From assembly GCA_005405945.1 (NCBI GenBank), contig BJHW01000001.1:186001-250000 (forward strand): 64,000 nucleotides of DNA, given 5' to 3'. The position numbers and the translations under genes were made by a program. Below, in pieces: positions 9,052-18,507 of this stretch. Numbering within the stretch: the stretch's first letter is position 1; each line of letters starts with the position of its first letter. The stretch is from Streptomyces violaceusniger (GTDB lineage: Bacteria; Actinomycetota; Actinomycetes; Streptomycetales; Streptomycetaceae). Below the pieces are notes generated by a model. The model worked only from the letters and a program-made list of their open reading frames with translations. It searched no databases and was not told where the DNA came from.

Positions 9052-9695
9052 TCAGGCCGAGACAGGCGTACGGGACAGGGCGGTGCGCAGTGCGAAGACG
9101 CCGAGCAAGCCGCCTGACGCGAACCGCTGAGCGGTCATCGCCCGGGGCCGGGCGGCCAGAAACCCCGACACTCGTGCCGCGCCCAGCATGATCAGAGCGT
9201 TCACGGAGATCCCCACGACGATCTGTACACCACCGAGCTGGAGCAGTTGCGCCCAGTCCGGGCCCGCCTGCGGATCCATGAACTGGGGCAGAAGAGCGGC
9301 GTACAAGAGAGCGATCTTGGGGTTGAGTAGGTTGGTCAGGAGTCCCATCGAGAACAGACGGGCGTCAGAGACCGGAGGCAGGTCCTGGGCCGGGGCGAAG
9401 GGCGAGCGGCCACCGGGCTTGAGCATGCCCCAGGCCAGGTAGGCCAGGTAGGCGGCGCCGGCGAGCTTGACCACCGTGAACGCCAGCGGCACGGCGGCGA
9501 ACAACGCGGACAGGCCCGCGGCCGCGGCCAGCAGGTAGCACAGGAATCCCACGGCGGTCCCGCTCAGGCTGACCAGGCCCGCCCTGCGGCCTTGAGTGAT
9601 CGCGCGAGAGGCGAGGTGGATCATGTTCGGTCCCGGAGTCAGGGCCATGCCCAGTTCGACCAGGGCCACTCCCCCACTGCGGCCAGACTGATCAC
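9052..9695 (-). CDS. LysE/RhtB-family amino-acid exporter (frameshift at 9671-9675)
   Basis: Inner-membrane exporter. The family start motif ALTPGPNMIHLASRAITQG is near the N-terminus, followed by about six hydrophobic segments and NLLNPKIALLYAALLPQF. The GTG at 9695 has a perfect AGGAG site 7 bases upstream and encodes VISLAAVG. Adding one base to the C run at 9671-9675 joins it to GVALVELGMALTPGP, giving 214 aa, the normal family size. It is flanked by the two direct repeats and IS scraps, so it may be a stranded survivor of a rearranged segment. Confidence 0.82.
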
Positions 9696-9870
9696 CGGCT
9701 ATCTCCTGATCGTTTGTCGGGTGCCTGATACCCGAAGCGGGGCGGCGCCCGGCTGCGACGGGCGGCTGCGACGCATCGGCAGTGCCTGCATCGCCTGCCT
9801 CAGGATACGGCCCTGCCGTTCGGTGTCTCCGTGCCCCCTGACTCCAGCCGGCCGATGACATCAACGACTA

Positions 9871-9910
9871 CAGCCGGATCGCCCACGATCGCGTCGGCCA
9901 TTTCTCGTGA
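9871..9910. repeat. Imperfect 40-bp direct repeat, right copy
   Basis: Partner of the copy at 8961-9000, in the same orientation and with the same core. It lies at the junction between the LysE upstream region and the IS110-type remnant. Confidence 0.5.
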
Positions 9911-9929
9911 ACATCCACGAGTCCGCTGA

Positions 9930-10130
9930 TCACTGGCCAGGACGGCTCCGCCGTCGACCAGGTCGATACCCCAGGTCACCTTGTCGTCCAGGGCCAGGAC
10001 GCGGGGCGAGGAATTCGGGTTCGTCGTTGGCAACGGGTCGGGACAGCCATCGGCGGCCGTCCTCGTCGATCGCGACGCAGAGGTGGTGGATCTTGCCCGC
10101 GTGGATGCCGACCCAGATCGCGGCCGTGTG
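9930..10130 (-). pseudogene. IS110-family transposase N-terminal remnant
   Basis: Minus-strand translation gives IWVGIHAGKIHHLCVAIDED followed, after a frame change, by VLALDDKVTWGIDLVDGG. This is the conserved start of IS110-type (DEDD) transposases. Only the first 70 or so residues are present and the frame is broken, so it cannot be functional. The bases from here to 10300 contain nothing I can name. Confidence 0.65.
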
Positions 10131-10303
10131 GTGCCTCCGTGAGGTGGGGTGCTGGTGACTCCCGACGGACGACCTCGCTGTCGATTCCCTACGGAGCGAT
10201 CATTCGCGATTCCTCATTGCAGCCGAGTCGTCGTGGGACGTCGGGGCCAATCGATACCAGCCACGAGTGGCAGAAGGTTGAAAGCCAAGGTTGAACGAGT
10301 CTC

Positions 10304-10624
10304 CTATTGGTCGAGGCGAGGCATCCGGACGACCGCAGTTCCTCCGTTCAGATCCACCGTTGTCCTGTTCGGCGGAGCCCCGTCATCCTCGTTGTCCGGC
10401 ATGACCAGTGCCGACTGCCGCTCCTTCAACTCGTTCTGTTTGCCAGGCGAAAGGCTCGCGTGCAGCTGCTCGAACCCGGTCGCTGATATCTGTCCCTGCC
10501 GTGCGCTGTTCCGCCACGGCAGCACTCCAGCCCGTCCCGCGCGCAACAGCAGCTGGTCGGCGAAAGCCAGCAGGGTCAGCATGATGACCAGCCCGGGCAG
10601 AGTCATGAAGAAGACGAATCCCAT
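10304..10624 (-). CDS. Small membrane protein, DUF6191-like
   Basis: 106-aa protein with one N-terminal transmembrane helix (MGFVFFMTLPGLVIMLTLLA) and a polar tail containing SATGFEQLHASLSPGKQ, LPWR and DDGAPP. I recognise these as features of a Streptomyces-conserved small membrane protein family (DUF6191 as recalled). Function unknown. It stands alone among IS scraps but is intact, and its conserved motifs argue that it is a real gene. Confidence 0.7.
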   Translation of the reverse strand: MGFVFFMTLPGLVIMLTLLAFADQLLLRAGRAGVLPWRNSARQGQISATGFEQLHASLSPGKQNELKERQSALVMPDNEDDGAPPNRTTVDLNGGTAVVRMPRLDQ

Positions 10625-10735
10625 GCCTCAGTATCCGGGCCGCGGCGTGCCAGCGGTCAACCTTCGACGCCACGAACTCGAGGTTCGCTGTCACTGGGCA
10701 GTGGCGGTTGGATGTGGAGTGACGTCCGATCCGAA

Positions 10736-10820
10736 CGCTGTGATCGCCCAGCTGGCGCAGGCTGATGAGGACACCGTCCGGGATGTCATCCACCGGTTCA
10801 ACGAGATCGGCCTGGCCTGC
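10736..10820 (+). pseudogene. IS630-family transposase fragment
   Basis: A short in-frame stretch, VIAQLAQADEDTVRDVIHR, continues as FNEIGLAC. This matches the N-terminal helix-turn-helix region of IS630-type (Tc1/mariner-like) transposases. It is only about 28 codons long and fused to unrelated sequence on both sides. Confidence 0.6.
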
Positions 10821-10831
10821 TTCCCGGTACT

Positions 10832-11010
10832 GGCACCGGTCTGCCGCCACTTTTCCGCGAGCGCGGGCTCGGGGTCGGGGTCGCCGTTCGCGTCGAGCGT
10901 GGTCAGTGTCTCCGCGGTCGGCGTGGCATTGGCCGCCGTGGTGAGCGGATGGGCCACGTCCTGGGCCCTGACCTTTGTGCCGTCGTGGAAGGTGATGCCC
11001 TGACGGACGG
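10832..11010 (-). pseudogene. Shuffled fragment of a family-5 (peptide) solute-binding protein
   Basis: Minus-strand translation contains VRQGITFHDGTKVRAQDV and ANATPTAETL, followed by DANGDPDPEPALAEKWRQTG. Both blocks are typical of peptide-transporter binding lipoproteins (SBP_bac_5), but their order is inverted relative to intact proteins, where PALAEKW precedes TFHDG. This is a recombined scrap abutting the IS630 fragment. The sequence from here to 11148 holds no supportable gene. Confidence 0.55.
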
Positions 11011-11148
11011 TGAACGAAGCCACGCATCCTCGATGGCGTCGAACTGACCGTCACCGCCAGGGACAATACCGTGACGGTCACCACGGCCGAGAGTATCGGC
11101 ACATCCAGCCCAACGACCCGCAGCCCGCGCGCTCCCGGGCCACCAGCC

Positions 11149-11655
11149 CTAACAGGGACCGTCGAGTGTGATCACCCCGTCAGGGAACAGCCGTGGATCC
11201 CTGGGATCAGCCCAGGTCAGCCCCTGACTGCCGGTCAGTACCGGCCAGTCGTGCCTGTCGTCCATTCCATCCGGCCGGTGCAGACACCGGCCCTCCCCCA
11301 GCGCCGCAGCAATCTCCTCCAGCCAGTCCACCAGCGGCCAACTCCCCCGCCCCAGCGGGTACAGATCATCTCCACCGTCGATCGACCAGTGCCCCAGGTC
11401 GCCATAGGAGGGCTCGCCCCCACGCGCGTCCACATACCAGCCGGACCAGGTGTCCCCGGCCGTCCGCGCGAACGGCAGAATGCCGGTCTCCCGCTCCCAG
11501 TCCCGTGTACGTATCCGGTACTCATCCACCAGGTCAGCGAGCGGCAACATCGTCATACTGGACGGCAAAATCCCAGCACCATGACCCTCCTCAAAACCGT
11601 CATGGACCCGATACCAGGCCGCCAGCGTCGCCGGGAGCTCCACTCCTATGGCCAC
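11149..11655 (-). CDS. SMI1/KNR4 (SUKH-like) family protein, 5' end uncertain
   Basis: 168-aa protein with the SMI1/KNR4 pattern: IGVELPATLAAWYRVHDGFE near the start, then LPLADLVDEYR and DARGGEPSYGDLGHWSIDGG. Upstream codons to about 11710 continue the family-like sequence (EADIAAAEV), but no start codon occurs before an in-frame stop. The true N-terminus may therefore be lost or frameshifted. Members of the SUKH superfamily often serve as immunity proteins of polymorphic toxins. It lies about 300 bases from the toxin-like cargo gene at 11964, on the opposite strand. Confidence 0.65.
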   Translation of the reverse strand: MAIGVELPATLAAWYRVHDGFEEGHGAGILPSSMTMLPLADLVDEYRIRTRDWERETGILPFARTAGDTWSGWYVDARGGEPSYGDLGHWSIDGGDDLYPLGRGSWPLVDWLEEIAAALGEGRCLHRPDGMDDRHDWPVLTGSQGLTWADPRDPRLFPDGVITLDGPC

Positions 11656-11963
11656 CTCCGCCGCCGCGATGTCGGCTTCACTGTTGACCTCCTGCGCGCG
11701 GGTACACTCACCGCGCCGGCCGCGACGTCTGAACGCGTGGCGGCCTCACCGCTCCCCCTATCCCGGGTACGCCGTCTCCAACCAACATCTGTTGTCACCG
11801 GGTCTGACCCGGCGCCGGCTCCGGCCACCGCGCTCCGTGGAGACGCTGGGAGAACACGGGGGTGACGGGCTCGTCACGCCCGTGCTGTCACCCTTCGTCG
11901 GGGAGTGTCAGCGGGACGCCACGTTCCTGTCGGCACCGACATGCGTGGGAGGGGTTCCGTCCG

Positions 11964-14900
11964 ATGCCACCGCCGAAGGCTCTCGCCCTGCGGCCCAGGG
12001 TGTCGAAGACGCTACCGGCCCCCGCACAGGATCGGCCAGATGTGCGCGCGGATCGGCCAGATGTGCGCGCCCCCGGGCGACGCCAGGTGCCCCTGTCCAA
12101 CGCGGCGGTGACGGCCGCCCTGTCCGGCGGACACGGACCGGCGGCGCCCCCGCTCTCCTCCACCCGGTTGCGGCCCGCCGGGCAGGACACGGTCGGCAAT
12201 GGCGCGGTCGCGGCGGCCCGCCGTACCGAGACCGCCCCCGGCAGCAGCCGCCCACGGTCGAAGCGGCGCGGGGGACACGGCCGAAGCGGCGCGGGGGACA
12301 CGGTCGAAGCGGCGCGGGGGACACGGCGGAGCCGGCGCCCGCCGGCGCGGCCTCCGCCACCGCTCCCGAGGTCAAGGCGCGTCCCGGCCCCGGAGCGGAC
12401 CCGAAGTTCGCGACACTCAAGAAGGACGTACGGAGTAAGCAGCGCTCGGTGGCGGCCTCGCACCCGCCCCCGAAGGCGGAGGCTGGTGCCGCGCAGGACG
12501 CCGCCCGGCCGCCCAAGGACGACGAAGAGGCGCAGGGCAAGACCGCCAACGCCGAGAAGATGAACGAGGCCAAGCCGAAGGACTTCGACAAGGACGCGTT
12601 CATCAAGGCGGTCGAGAAGGCGATCGCCGAGAAGGCACCGAAGAACCTCGACGAGGCGGACAAGTTCGCCGACTCCGGCAAGGCCGACGAGGTGAAGGCC
12701 GAGGTGCACGGCAAGGTCGGCGAGGGCAAGACGGATTCGGCCGAGCAGATCGCCACGACGACCGCCGCTCCCCCGGACACCTCGGCTGCCGTGCCCAAGA
12801 AGGTCGTACCGATGGCCCCGGACCGCCCGCCCGGGACCCCGGGCACGCCGAATCCGGCGAACGCCGTCCCCGACAAGCTGCCGGAGTCGGCCACCGACTT
12901 GTCCGCCGGTCCCGCGCGGGTCGACCGGCAGATGGCGGATGCCCAGGTCACCGAGGTGCAGTTGAAGAAGTCCAACGAGCCCACCTTCAAGAACGCCCTG
13001 GGCGAGAAGAAGGCCGCCGAACGGCACTCCGAGGCGGCCCCCGGCCGGATGCGCGGGCACGAGAAGAAGGAGCTGCGTGCCGCCACCGCACAGGCCCAGC
13101 GGCTCGGCGCCGCCGCCATGGGCGCAATAGGCGCCCAGCGGGTGCGGACCGGGCAGCAGGTCGGCGCGGGCAAGACCGGGGCCAAGGGGCGGGACGAGGA
13201 GAAGCGGGCCCAGGTCACGGCGATCCTGCAGGGCGTCTTCGACACCATGAAGAAGGAAGTCGAGGCGATCCTCGACGGCCTCGACAAGCTCGTCGACGAG
13301 CAGTTCAGCAGGGAAGAGAAGGCGGCGCGGGACGCGTTCACCGCCGAGCACAAGCGGAAGATGGAGGAGTACAAGGACCGGCGCTACTCCGGCTGGACGG
13401 GCAAGGCGCGCTGGGTCCGGGACCTGTTCGCCGGACTGCCCGCCGAAGCCGACAAGATCTTCCAGGAGGCCCGCGACAACTACGTCCGGCGGATGCGGCA
13501 GGTCATCTCCGATGTCGCCGACACCATCGGCGGCGAGCTGAACCGAGCGAAGCGCCGCATCGCCCAAGGCCGTACCGAAATGCAGGCCGCCGTGCGCAAG
13601 CTCCCGGCCGACCTGCGGTCCATCGGGCAGCAGGCGGCCGCAGAGTTCTCCGACAAGTTCGACGAACTCACCCAGTCCGTGGACGACAAGGGCACCCAGC
13701 TCGTCGACACGCTGGCCACCAAGTACACCGACGCGCTCAAGTCCGTCGACGACGAGATCGCCGCGGAGAAGGAGAAGAACAAGGGCCTGGTGGCCAAGGC
13801 CGTGGACGCGGTCAAGTCCGTCATCAACACCATCCTGGAGCTGAAGCGGCTCCTGCTGTCGGTCCTGGCCAAGGCCGCGTCGGCGGTCATGCTGATCCTC
13901 AAGGACCCGATCGGTTTCCTGCGCAACCTGGTCTCGGCCGTCGGCGCCGGCCTCAAGCAGTTCCTGGCGAACATCGGCCGCCACTTGCAACAGGGCATCA
14001 TGTCCTGGCTGCTGGGCAAGACGGCCGAGGCGGGCCTCGAACTGCCGTCGAAGTTCGACGCACAGGGCGTCCTGAAGATGCTCGCCTCCCTGCTCGGGCT
14101 GACCTGGCAGAACATCCGCTCCCGGATCGTCCGCAAGGTCCCCAAGATGGAACCGGCCGTCGCGGCGGCCGAAACCGCGATCCCGCTGGTCTCGGAGGTC
14201 CGCAAGCGCGGCGTCGCGGGCATGTGGGACGACCTCAAGACGCGCGTGGGCGACCTGAAGAAGGACCTCCTCGACAAGGTCATCGCCTATGTGACGCCCA
14301 CGATCATCCAGGCCGGGATCATGTGGGTGCTCTCGCTGCTCAACCCCGCGTCCGCGTTCGTCCGGGCGGTGAAGCTGATCATCGACTTCGTCCGCTTCAT
14401 CGTCACCCAGGCGCGCCAGATCTTCGAGTTCGTCAACTCCGTGCTCGACGCGGTCATCGCGATCGCGAGAGGCGGCAGCGGCGGCGTCCCAGGCCTCATC
14501 GAACGCGCCCTGGCCCGCTCCATCCCGGTCCTGCTGGGCGTGCTGGCGGCGGTCCTGGGCGTCGGCGGCATCGCGGCCAAGGTCAAGCAGATCGTCCAAG
14601 CCCTGTCCAAGCCGGTGAACCGGGCCGTGGACTGGGTGATCGACAAGGTCGTCGGCCTGGTGAAGAAGCTGTGGGCGAAGCTCCAGCAGAAGCTGAGAAA
14701 GCACAGAAGCAGCAAACGACCGCCGGATCCTGCGACGCCTGGCGGCCGCCTCAGCCCAGGCGAGGTGAAAGCCAAGGCCGCCCACGAGCTGCGGGCCAGG
14801 CTCGGTTCTGGAGTGGACTCAGCCGACCAACTGGGATCCGTCGTACAGGCCGTCTACCGCATCAACAGACCCCTGGGGCTGCGCAGCGTCAATGTCAAGT

Positions 14901-15547
14901 CGGGCGCCTTCGGGAAGTTCAAGATCTACGTTGCTGCGTCACCTGACGAATTGGCCGTCACCACAGATTTCGACAAAGCCATCAAGTTCCGCAAGAAGGA
15001 CTTCGCGGTACGCGTATCAAAGAAGACGGGACGGGCGACAGGAATTCCGCACACGGCGTTGGTAGGCAAGTGGAACGGCGAACCTCTGCCCCGGCAGGAG
15101 AGCTTCGACAAGGACCACCATGCTGAGGACGTGCTCACAGCATTTATCGAGGCGAACCGGGACCGACTCCCCAAGGCCCCGGTCGGCCAAAAGGACCGAC
15201 TGGACGTGACCATAACCAAGAGTCCCTGCGAGCGTTGCGGCGGACGGCTGCGGTTGTACGCCTCCACCAAGAACGTCCGCCTGGCCCTGTCGATAATCGG
15301 CCTCTATCGCGGCAAGGGAACCAACCAGGAGAAGCAGGCGAGCATCAACGCCATGATCGAACTACGGAGCGACGGACATGAACTGTCCGTCCCGACTCTG
15401 GCAGAAGTGTTGAGCCTGTACGGCGGCGAAGAACTGGACGACATTTCCAAGAAGGCACTGCAGGGTCGACTTGACGGCCTGAAGCCCATTGTCGACAATA
15501 TCAACGTCGAAGCAGCAAAAATGGGATCGATCAAGGCTGGTACCTGA
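11964..15547 (+). CDS. Putative eCIS cargo: long helical protein with C-terminal HAE/PCxxC deaminase domain
   Basis: About 1195 aa after frame repair (C run 12251-12253 and three G runs in the repeat at 12254-12322). The ATG at 11964 follows a GGGAGGGG site. Order: leader with SNAAVTAAL and GQDTVGNGAVAAARR (to about residue 85); TxEAARGD repeats; Lys/Glu/Ala-rich linker; a long helical region with hydrophobic patches (DPIGFLRNLVSAVGAGLKQF), like that of large actinobacterial eCIS/DUF4157-type cargo; and a C-terminal domain with HAE at 15119-15127 and PCERC at 15224-15238. HAE plus PCxxC is the zinc signature of the cytidine-deaminase superfamily used by bacterial toxins. I infer a nucleic-acid or nucleotide deaminase effector carried by the adjacent injection system. 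Confidence 0.75.
12254..12322 (+). repeat. Tandem repeat, three 23-bp units as sequenced (probably 24 bp)
   Basis: Three near-identical copies (12254-12276, 12277-12299, 12300-12322) differing at one base. Each contains a run of five G. If each run is really six, the unit is 24 bp and encodes TVEAARGD/TAEAARGD/TVEAARGD, in frame with the next codons TAEPAPAG. This 8-residue repeat sits in the linker behind the cargo leader. Confidence 0.8.
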
Positions 15548-15550
15548 CGC

Positions 15551-15970
15551 ATGACGACATCGCCCGGACAGAGTGACCTGATCGACGACATCCAGGGCTG
15601 GCTGGAGAGCTGCGGATGGCATGCGGAGAGCGGCGAAGGGTGGCGCTGGGTCGACCACACGTACGAGAACGATGACGCGACGCTGCGGATCCGGTACCTG
15701 CCCAACGTCGATGTGATCCGATTCGATTTCGAATCCGAGGAGCATCTGGCGCAGCTCTCCATCTCCTTCGAAGACTCCCCGAACCCGATTCTCGATTTGA
15801 TCACCGGCAGGCAGTCGTCGCTATCTGACGAGACCTGGCGGGTGTTCATCGCTTCACTGATCGAATTGTCTCCCCGGATCCTCTCGCTGGCTGACGAGAA
15901 CGCCGAGGATGAGCTGATCACCGACCCGGACGAGGGCGTGGCCGCACTGCGTGAGCTTGACTGGGAGTGA
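15551..15970 (+). CDS. Candidate immunity protein for the deaminase-type cargo
   Basis: 139-aa soluble, strongly acidic protein beginning 3 bases after the cargo stop codon. It has no signal peptide or membrane segment. The sequence is rich in Asp/Glu and Trp (WLESCGWHAE, GWRWVDHTYEN) and I do not recognise the family. Tight downstream linkage to a toxin domain, small size and acidity are the usual marks of an immunity gene. That assignment is inference. Such a gene beside an eCIS cargo would protect the producer from its own toxin. Confidence 0.55.
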   Translation: MTTSPGQSDLIDDIQGWLESCGWHAESGEGWRWVDHTYENDDATLRIRYLPNVDVIRFDFESEEHLAQLSISFEDSPNPILDLITGRQSSLSDETWRVFIASLIELSPRILSLADENAEDELITDPDEGVAALRELDWE

Positions 15971-16051
15971 GAATCCGTTACTTGCCTAAGTAGTTGTCTC
16001 GTGACCGAGCGCGGCCCAATGTCCCCCCATGTGAAGCGGAGTTGAGCGGGC

Positions 16052-16396
16052 TCAGGTCTCACATACCGGCGCGACTCCCCCGCTTCCGTGACACGCACAT
16101 GGACCATGGGCCATCCTGAACGGCGCCCATACGACCGGGCTCGTCCGCATGGCCGCTTTGGCTACCGCCGCGTTGCCCGTCTGGTCCTGGGCAGCCCCGG
16201 TCATCGGCGCCCCGTGGGCCGGTTGCTTCGCCTGGGCACTGTGCGCCACTACCGCGTTGCTCGCCGCCGCCGGGACCAGGACGACGGGCGTCCGGGGCTG
16301 CGGGGCGATCCCGACGGTTCGGTTCTCGTGAACCGTTGCCGGGGGGACCGGGGCTATCAGGCGGTGTAGGGAGAGCGGGGGTTCGGTGGGCAGCAT
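16052..16396 (-). CDS. Leader-like small protein at the 3' end of the eCIS operon
   Basis: 114-aa Ala/Pro-rich protein, ATG at 16396, 5 bases after the ATPase stop. Its middle part, SNAVVAHSA then AAQDQTGNAAVAKAAMR, aligns with SNAAVTAAL then GQDTVGNGAVAAARR in the N-terminal leader of the cargo protein at 11964. Beyond the shared motif it has only about 35 residues, including a CACHGSGG segment, and no toxin domain. It may be a leader-only remnant of another cargo, or a small cargo or chaperone. The 80 bases separating it from the convergent immunity gene show no clear hairpin. Confidence 0.6.
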   Translation of the reverse strand: MLPTEPPLSLHRLIAPVPPATVHENRTVGIAPQPRTPVVLVPAAASNAVVAHSAQAKQPAHGAPMTGAAQDQTGNAAVAKAAMRTSPVVWAPFRMAHGPCACHGSGGVAPVCET

Positions 16397-16401
16397 CGGT
16401 G

Positions 16402-18502
16402 TCACCCCGGGGTTCCGTCGTCGAGCAGGTGGGCGTGCGGGCCGAGTTCGGTCGGGCGGAGGAGGCGGGCCTCGCGCTGGAACTGGCGGGCTACGCCGCG
16501 GACGATGTGGCGCATACCGATCGTAGCGCTGTCGGCGTCTGCGGCGGAGAGGGCGGCGGTGCGGGCCGCCGCGGTGATGCCCGCGCCGGTCATGTCGAGG
16601 CGGGCCAGGGCGTCCAGGTCCACGTCGGGGGCGAGCGGGGCCTCTTCGGGGAAGGCTACGCGCCACAGCCGGCGGCGTTCGGGGCGGCCGGGCGGGGGAA
16701 GTGGACGACGAAGTGGAAGCGGCGGGTGAAGGCGGGGTCGATGTTGTCCTTCAGGTTGCTGGTGAGGATCACCAGACCGTCGCTGGCCTCCAGGCGCTGT
16801 AGGAGATAGCCGACCTCCAGGTTGGCATACCGGTCGGTGCCGTGCTTCACCTCGCCGCGTTTGCCGAACAGGGCGTCGGCCTCGTCGAAGAGGAGCACGG
16901 CGTGGCTCTCCTCGGCCTGCCGGAACGCGGTCTCCATGTTCTTCTCCGTCTCCCCCACCCACTTGGAGACGACCTGGGCGAGGTCCACCTTGAGCAGTTC
17001 CAGGCCCAGCATGCCGGTGACGATCTCGGCGGACATGGTCTTGCCGGTGCCGGGCTCTCCGGTGAAGAGCGCCTTGACCCCGCCGTGGCCCGAGCGGCGG
17101 GCGAAGCCCCAGCTCTCGGCGATCCGGGGCCAGGCGCGGAAGGCGGAGGCGATCTCGAGGATCTGGCGGAACTGGACGTCGGGCAGGACCAGGTCGTCGA
17201 CCGTGCGGCGGGGCGCGATGGAGTGGACGGCGCTGCCGCTGCGGCCTCGGGTGACGGTGGCGATGGCGGGTTCGACGTGGTCGGCGACCGGCTCCGGGCG
17301 GCCGTTGCCGGCCAGGCGCGCCCCGGCGTCGGCGACCGAGGCCACGGCGCGCAGTTCGCCGCCGCTCATGCGGTAGCGGACGGCGAGGTCTTCGAGGAGG
17401 GTACCGTTCAGGTCCGGGAGGGCGGCCGACCACATGGCGCGCCGGTCGGTGAAGCCGGGTACGGGGACGGTGAGTTCGGCGTAGGCGCGGGCGGCGAGCA
17501 GGCCGGCCGGGCGCCAGGGTTTCACGCCGGTCAGGCACACCGGTACGCGGGAGCGCAGCAGCGCGGCGGAGATCGCGTCGGCGTGGGGCCGCCGCTGCTC
17601 GCCGTGCAGGTCGTCGGTGGGGATCCACAGCACCGCGCCCAGCGCGGCGGCCGTCCGCAGGTCGGCCTCGGGGTCGGCGGTCAGGGTCCGCAGCGGTGCT
17701 CCCGCGGCTTGGGCCAGCGCCTGGACTGCGTCGAGCTGGCCGTCGGGCGGGCAGCCCCACAGCCCGGCCAGGTCGATGTCGCCCGCGGCGAGGGCGCGGC
17801 CGAGCCGGGTGAGTTCGTCCGAGGAGAGGTACGGGGAGAGCACGCGCGGTTCCGGTGGCGCGACCTCGCCGGGGTCGTGGCCGAGCAGTCCGACGTCACC
17901 GCCCCAGCCCAGCAGGAAGTCCAGCACCCCGGGGCCGAGGATCAGTTCCTGGGACAGTTCGACCGCGGACTCGCCGTGCGCGTGCAGCAGGCCGTAGCGG
18001 CGCAGCGGCGCGGCCGGGCCGAGGGAGCGGCGGAGGGCGAGACGGGCCGCCGCGCTGTCCGCGCCCACGGTCACGATCAGTTCGACGCTGGGGAGGCGGC
18101 GGTTGAGGTTGTCGACGATGTAGGCGTAGATCCGCTCGTAGCCGCGGTCGAGTTCGGGCGCGGCGACCAGCAGCAGCGCGTCCTGCTCGGCGCGGGACAG
18201 GCCGAAACGGGTGGCGAGGGCGTCCAGCGGCAAGGTGGTGCCCTCGGCGGAGGCTCGGCGGCGCAGGTCGCGTTCGGCCTCGGACTCCGGCCGCGGGGGA
18301 CGTACGCTTCCGCCATGGTGTCGGTGAAGGCGTGCACCTCGCCGAGGAGTACGTCGACCTGTTCGTCGGTGACGCAGTACGGGGTGAGATCCGGCCTGGT
18401 GAGCCGGGCCGCGAGCTGCGCCTGCCGCTCGACGGCGGCGCGCAGGGCCCGGTGGGTGTCGGCCAGCCGGATCCGCAGGTGTTCCACCGCTCGTTCGCCC
18501 AT
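16402..18502 (-). CDS. cis15: eCIS AAA+ ATPase (Cis15/Afp15 type), two frameshifts
   Basis: About 700 aa after adding one base at 18295-18299 and one at 16681-16684. The C-terminal AAA+ module has Walker A ([14 protein letters not shown]), Walker B ([18 protein letters not shown]), sensor 1 ([12 protein letters not shown]) and the arginine region FTRRFHF. The N-terminal half carries a second, degenerate nucleotide-binding-like domain typical of the family. An ATPase of this type is a conserved marker of eCIS loci and is thought to act in assembly. The ATG at 18502 lies 5 bases after the tape-measure stop. Confidence 0.9.
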
Positions 18503-18507
18503 GTGTC

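Noticed and set aside
12254..12322. Possible short CRISPR-like array
   Set aside because: Units are contiguous with no spacers, lie inside a coding region and translate to an octapeptide repeat.
11888..14785. 965-codon open frame antisense to the cargo gene
   Set aside because: Shadow of high-GC third-position bias. The translation is Gly/Leu/Arg-rich low complexity with no family pattern, whereas the plus strand carries a coherent protein with a deaminase motif.
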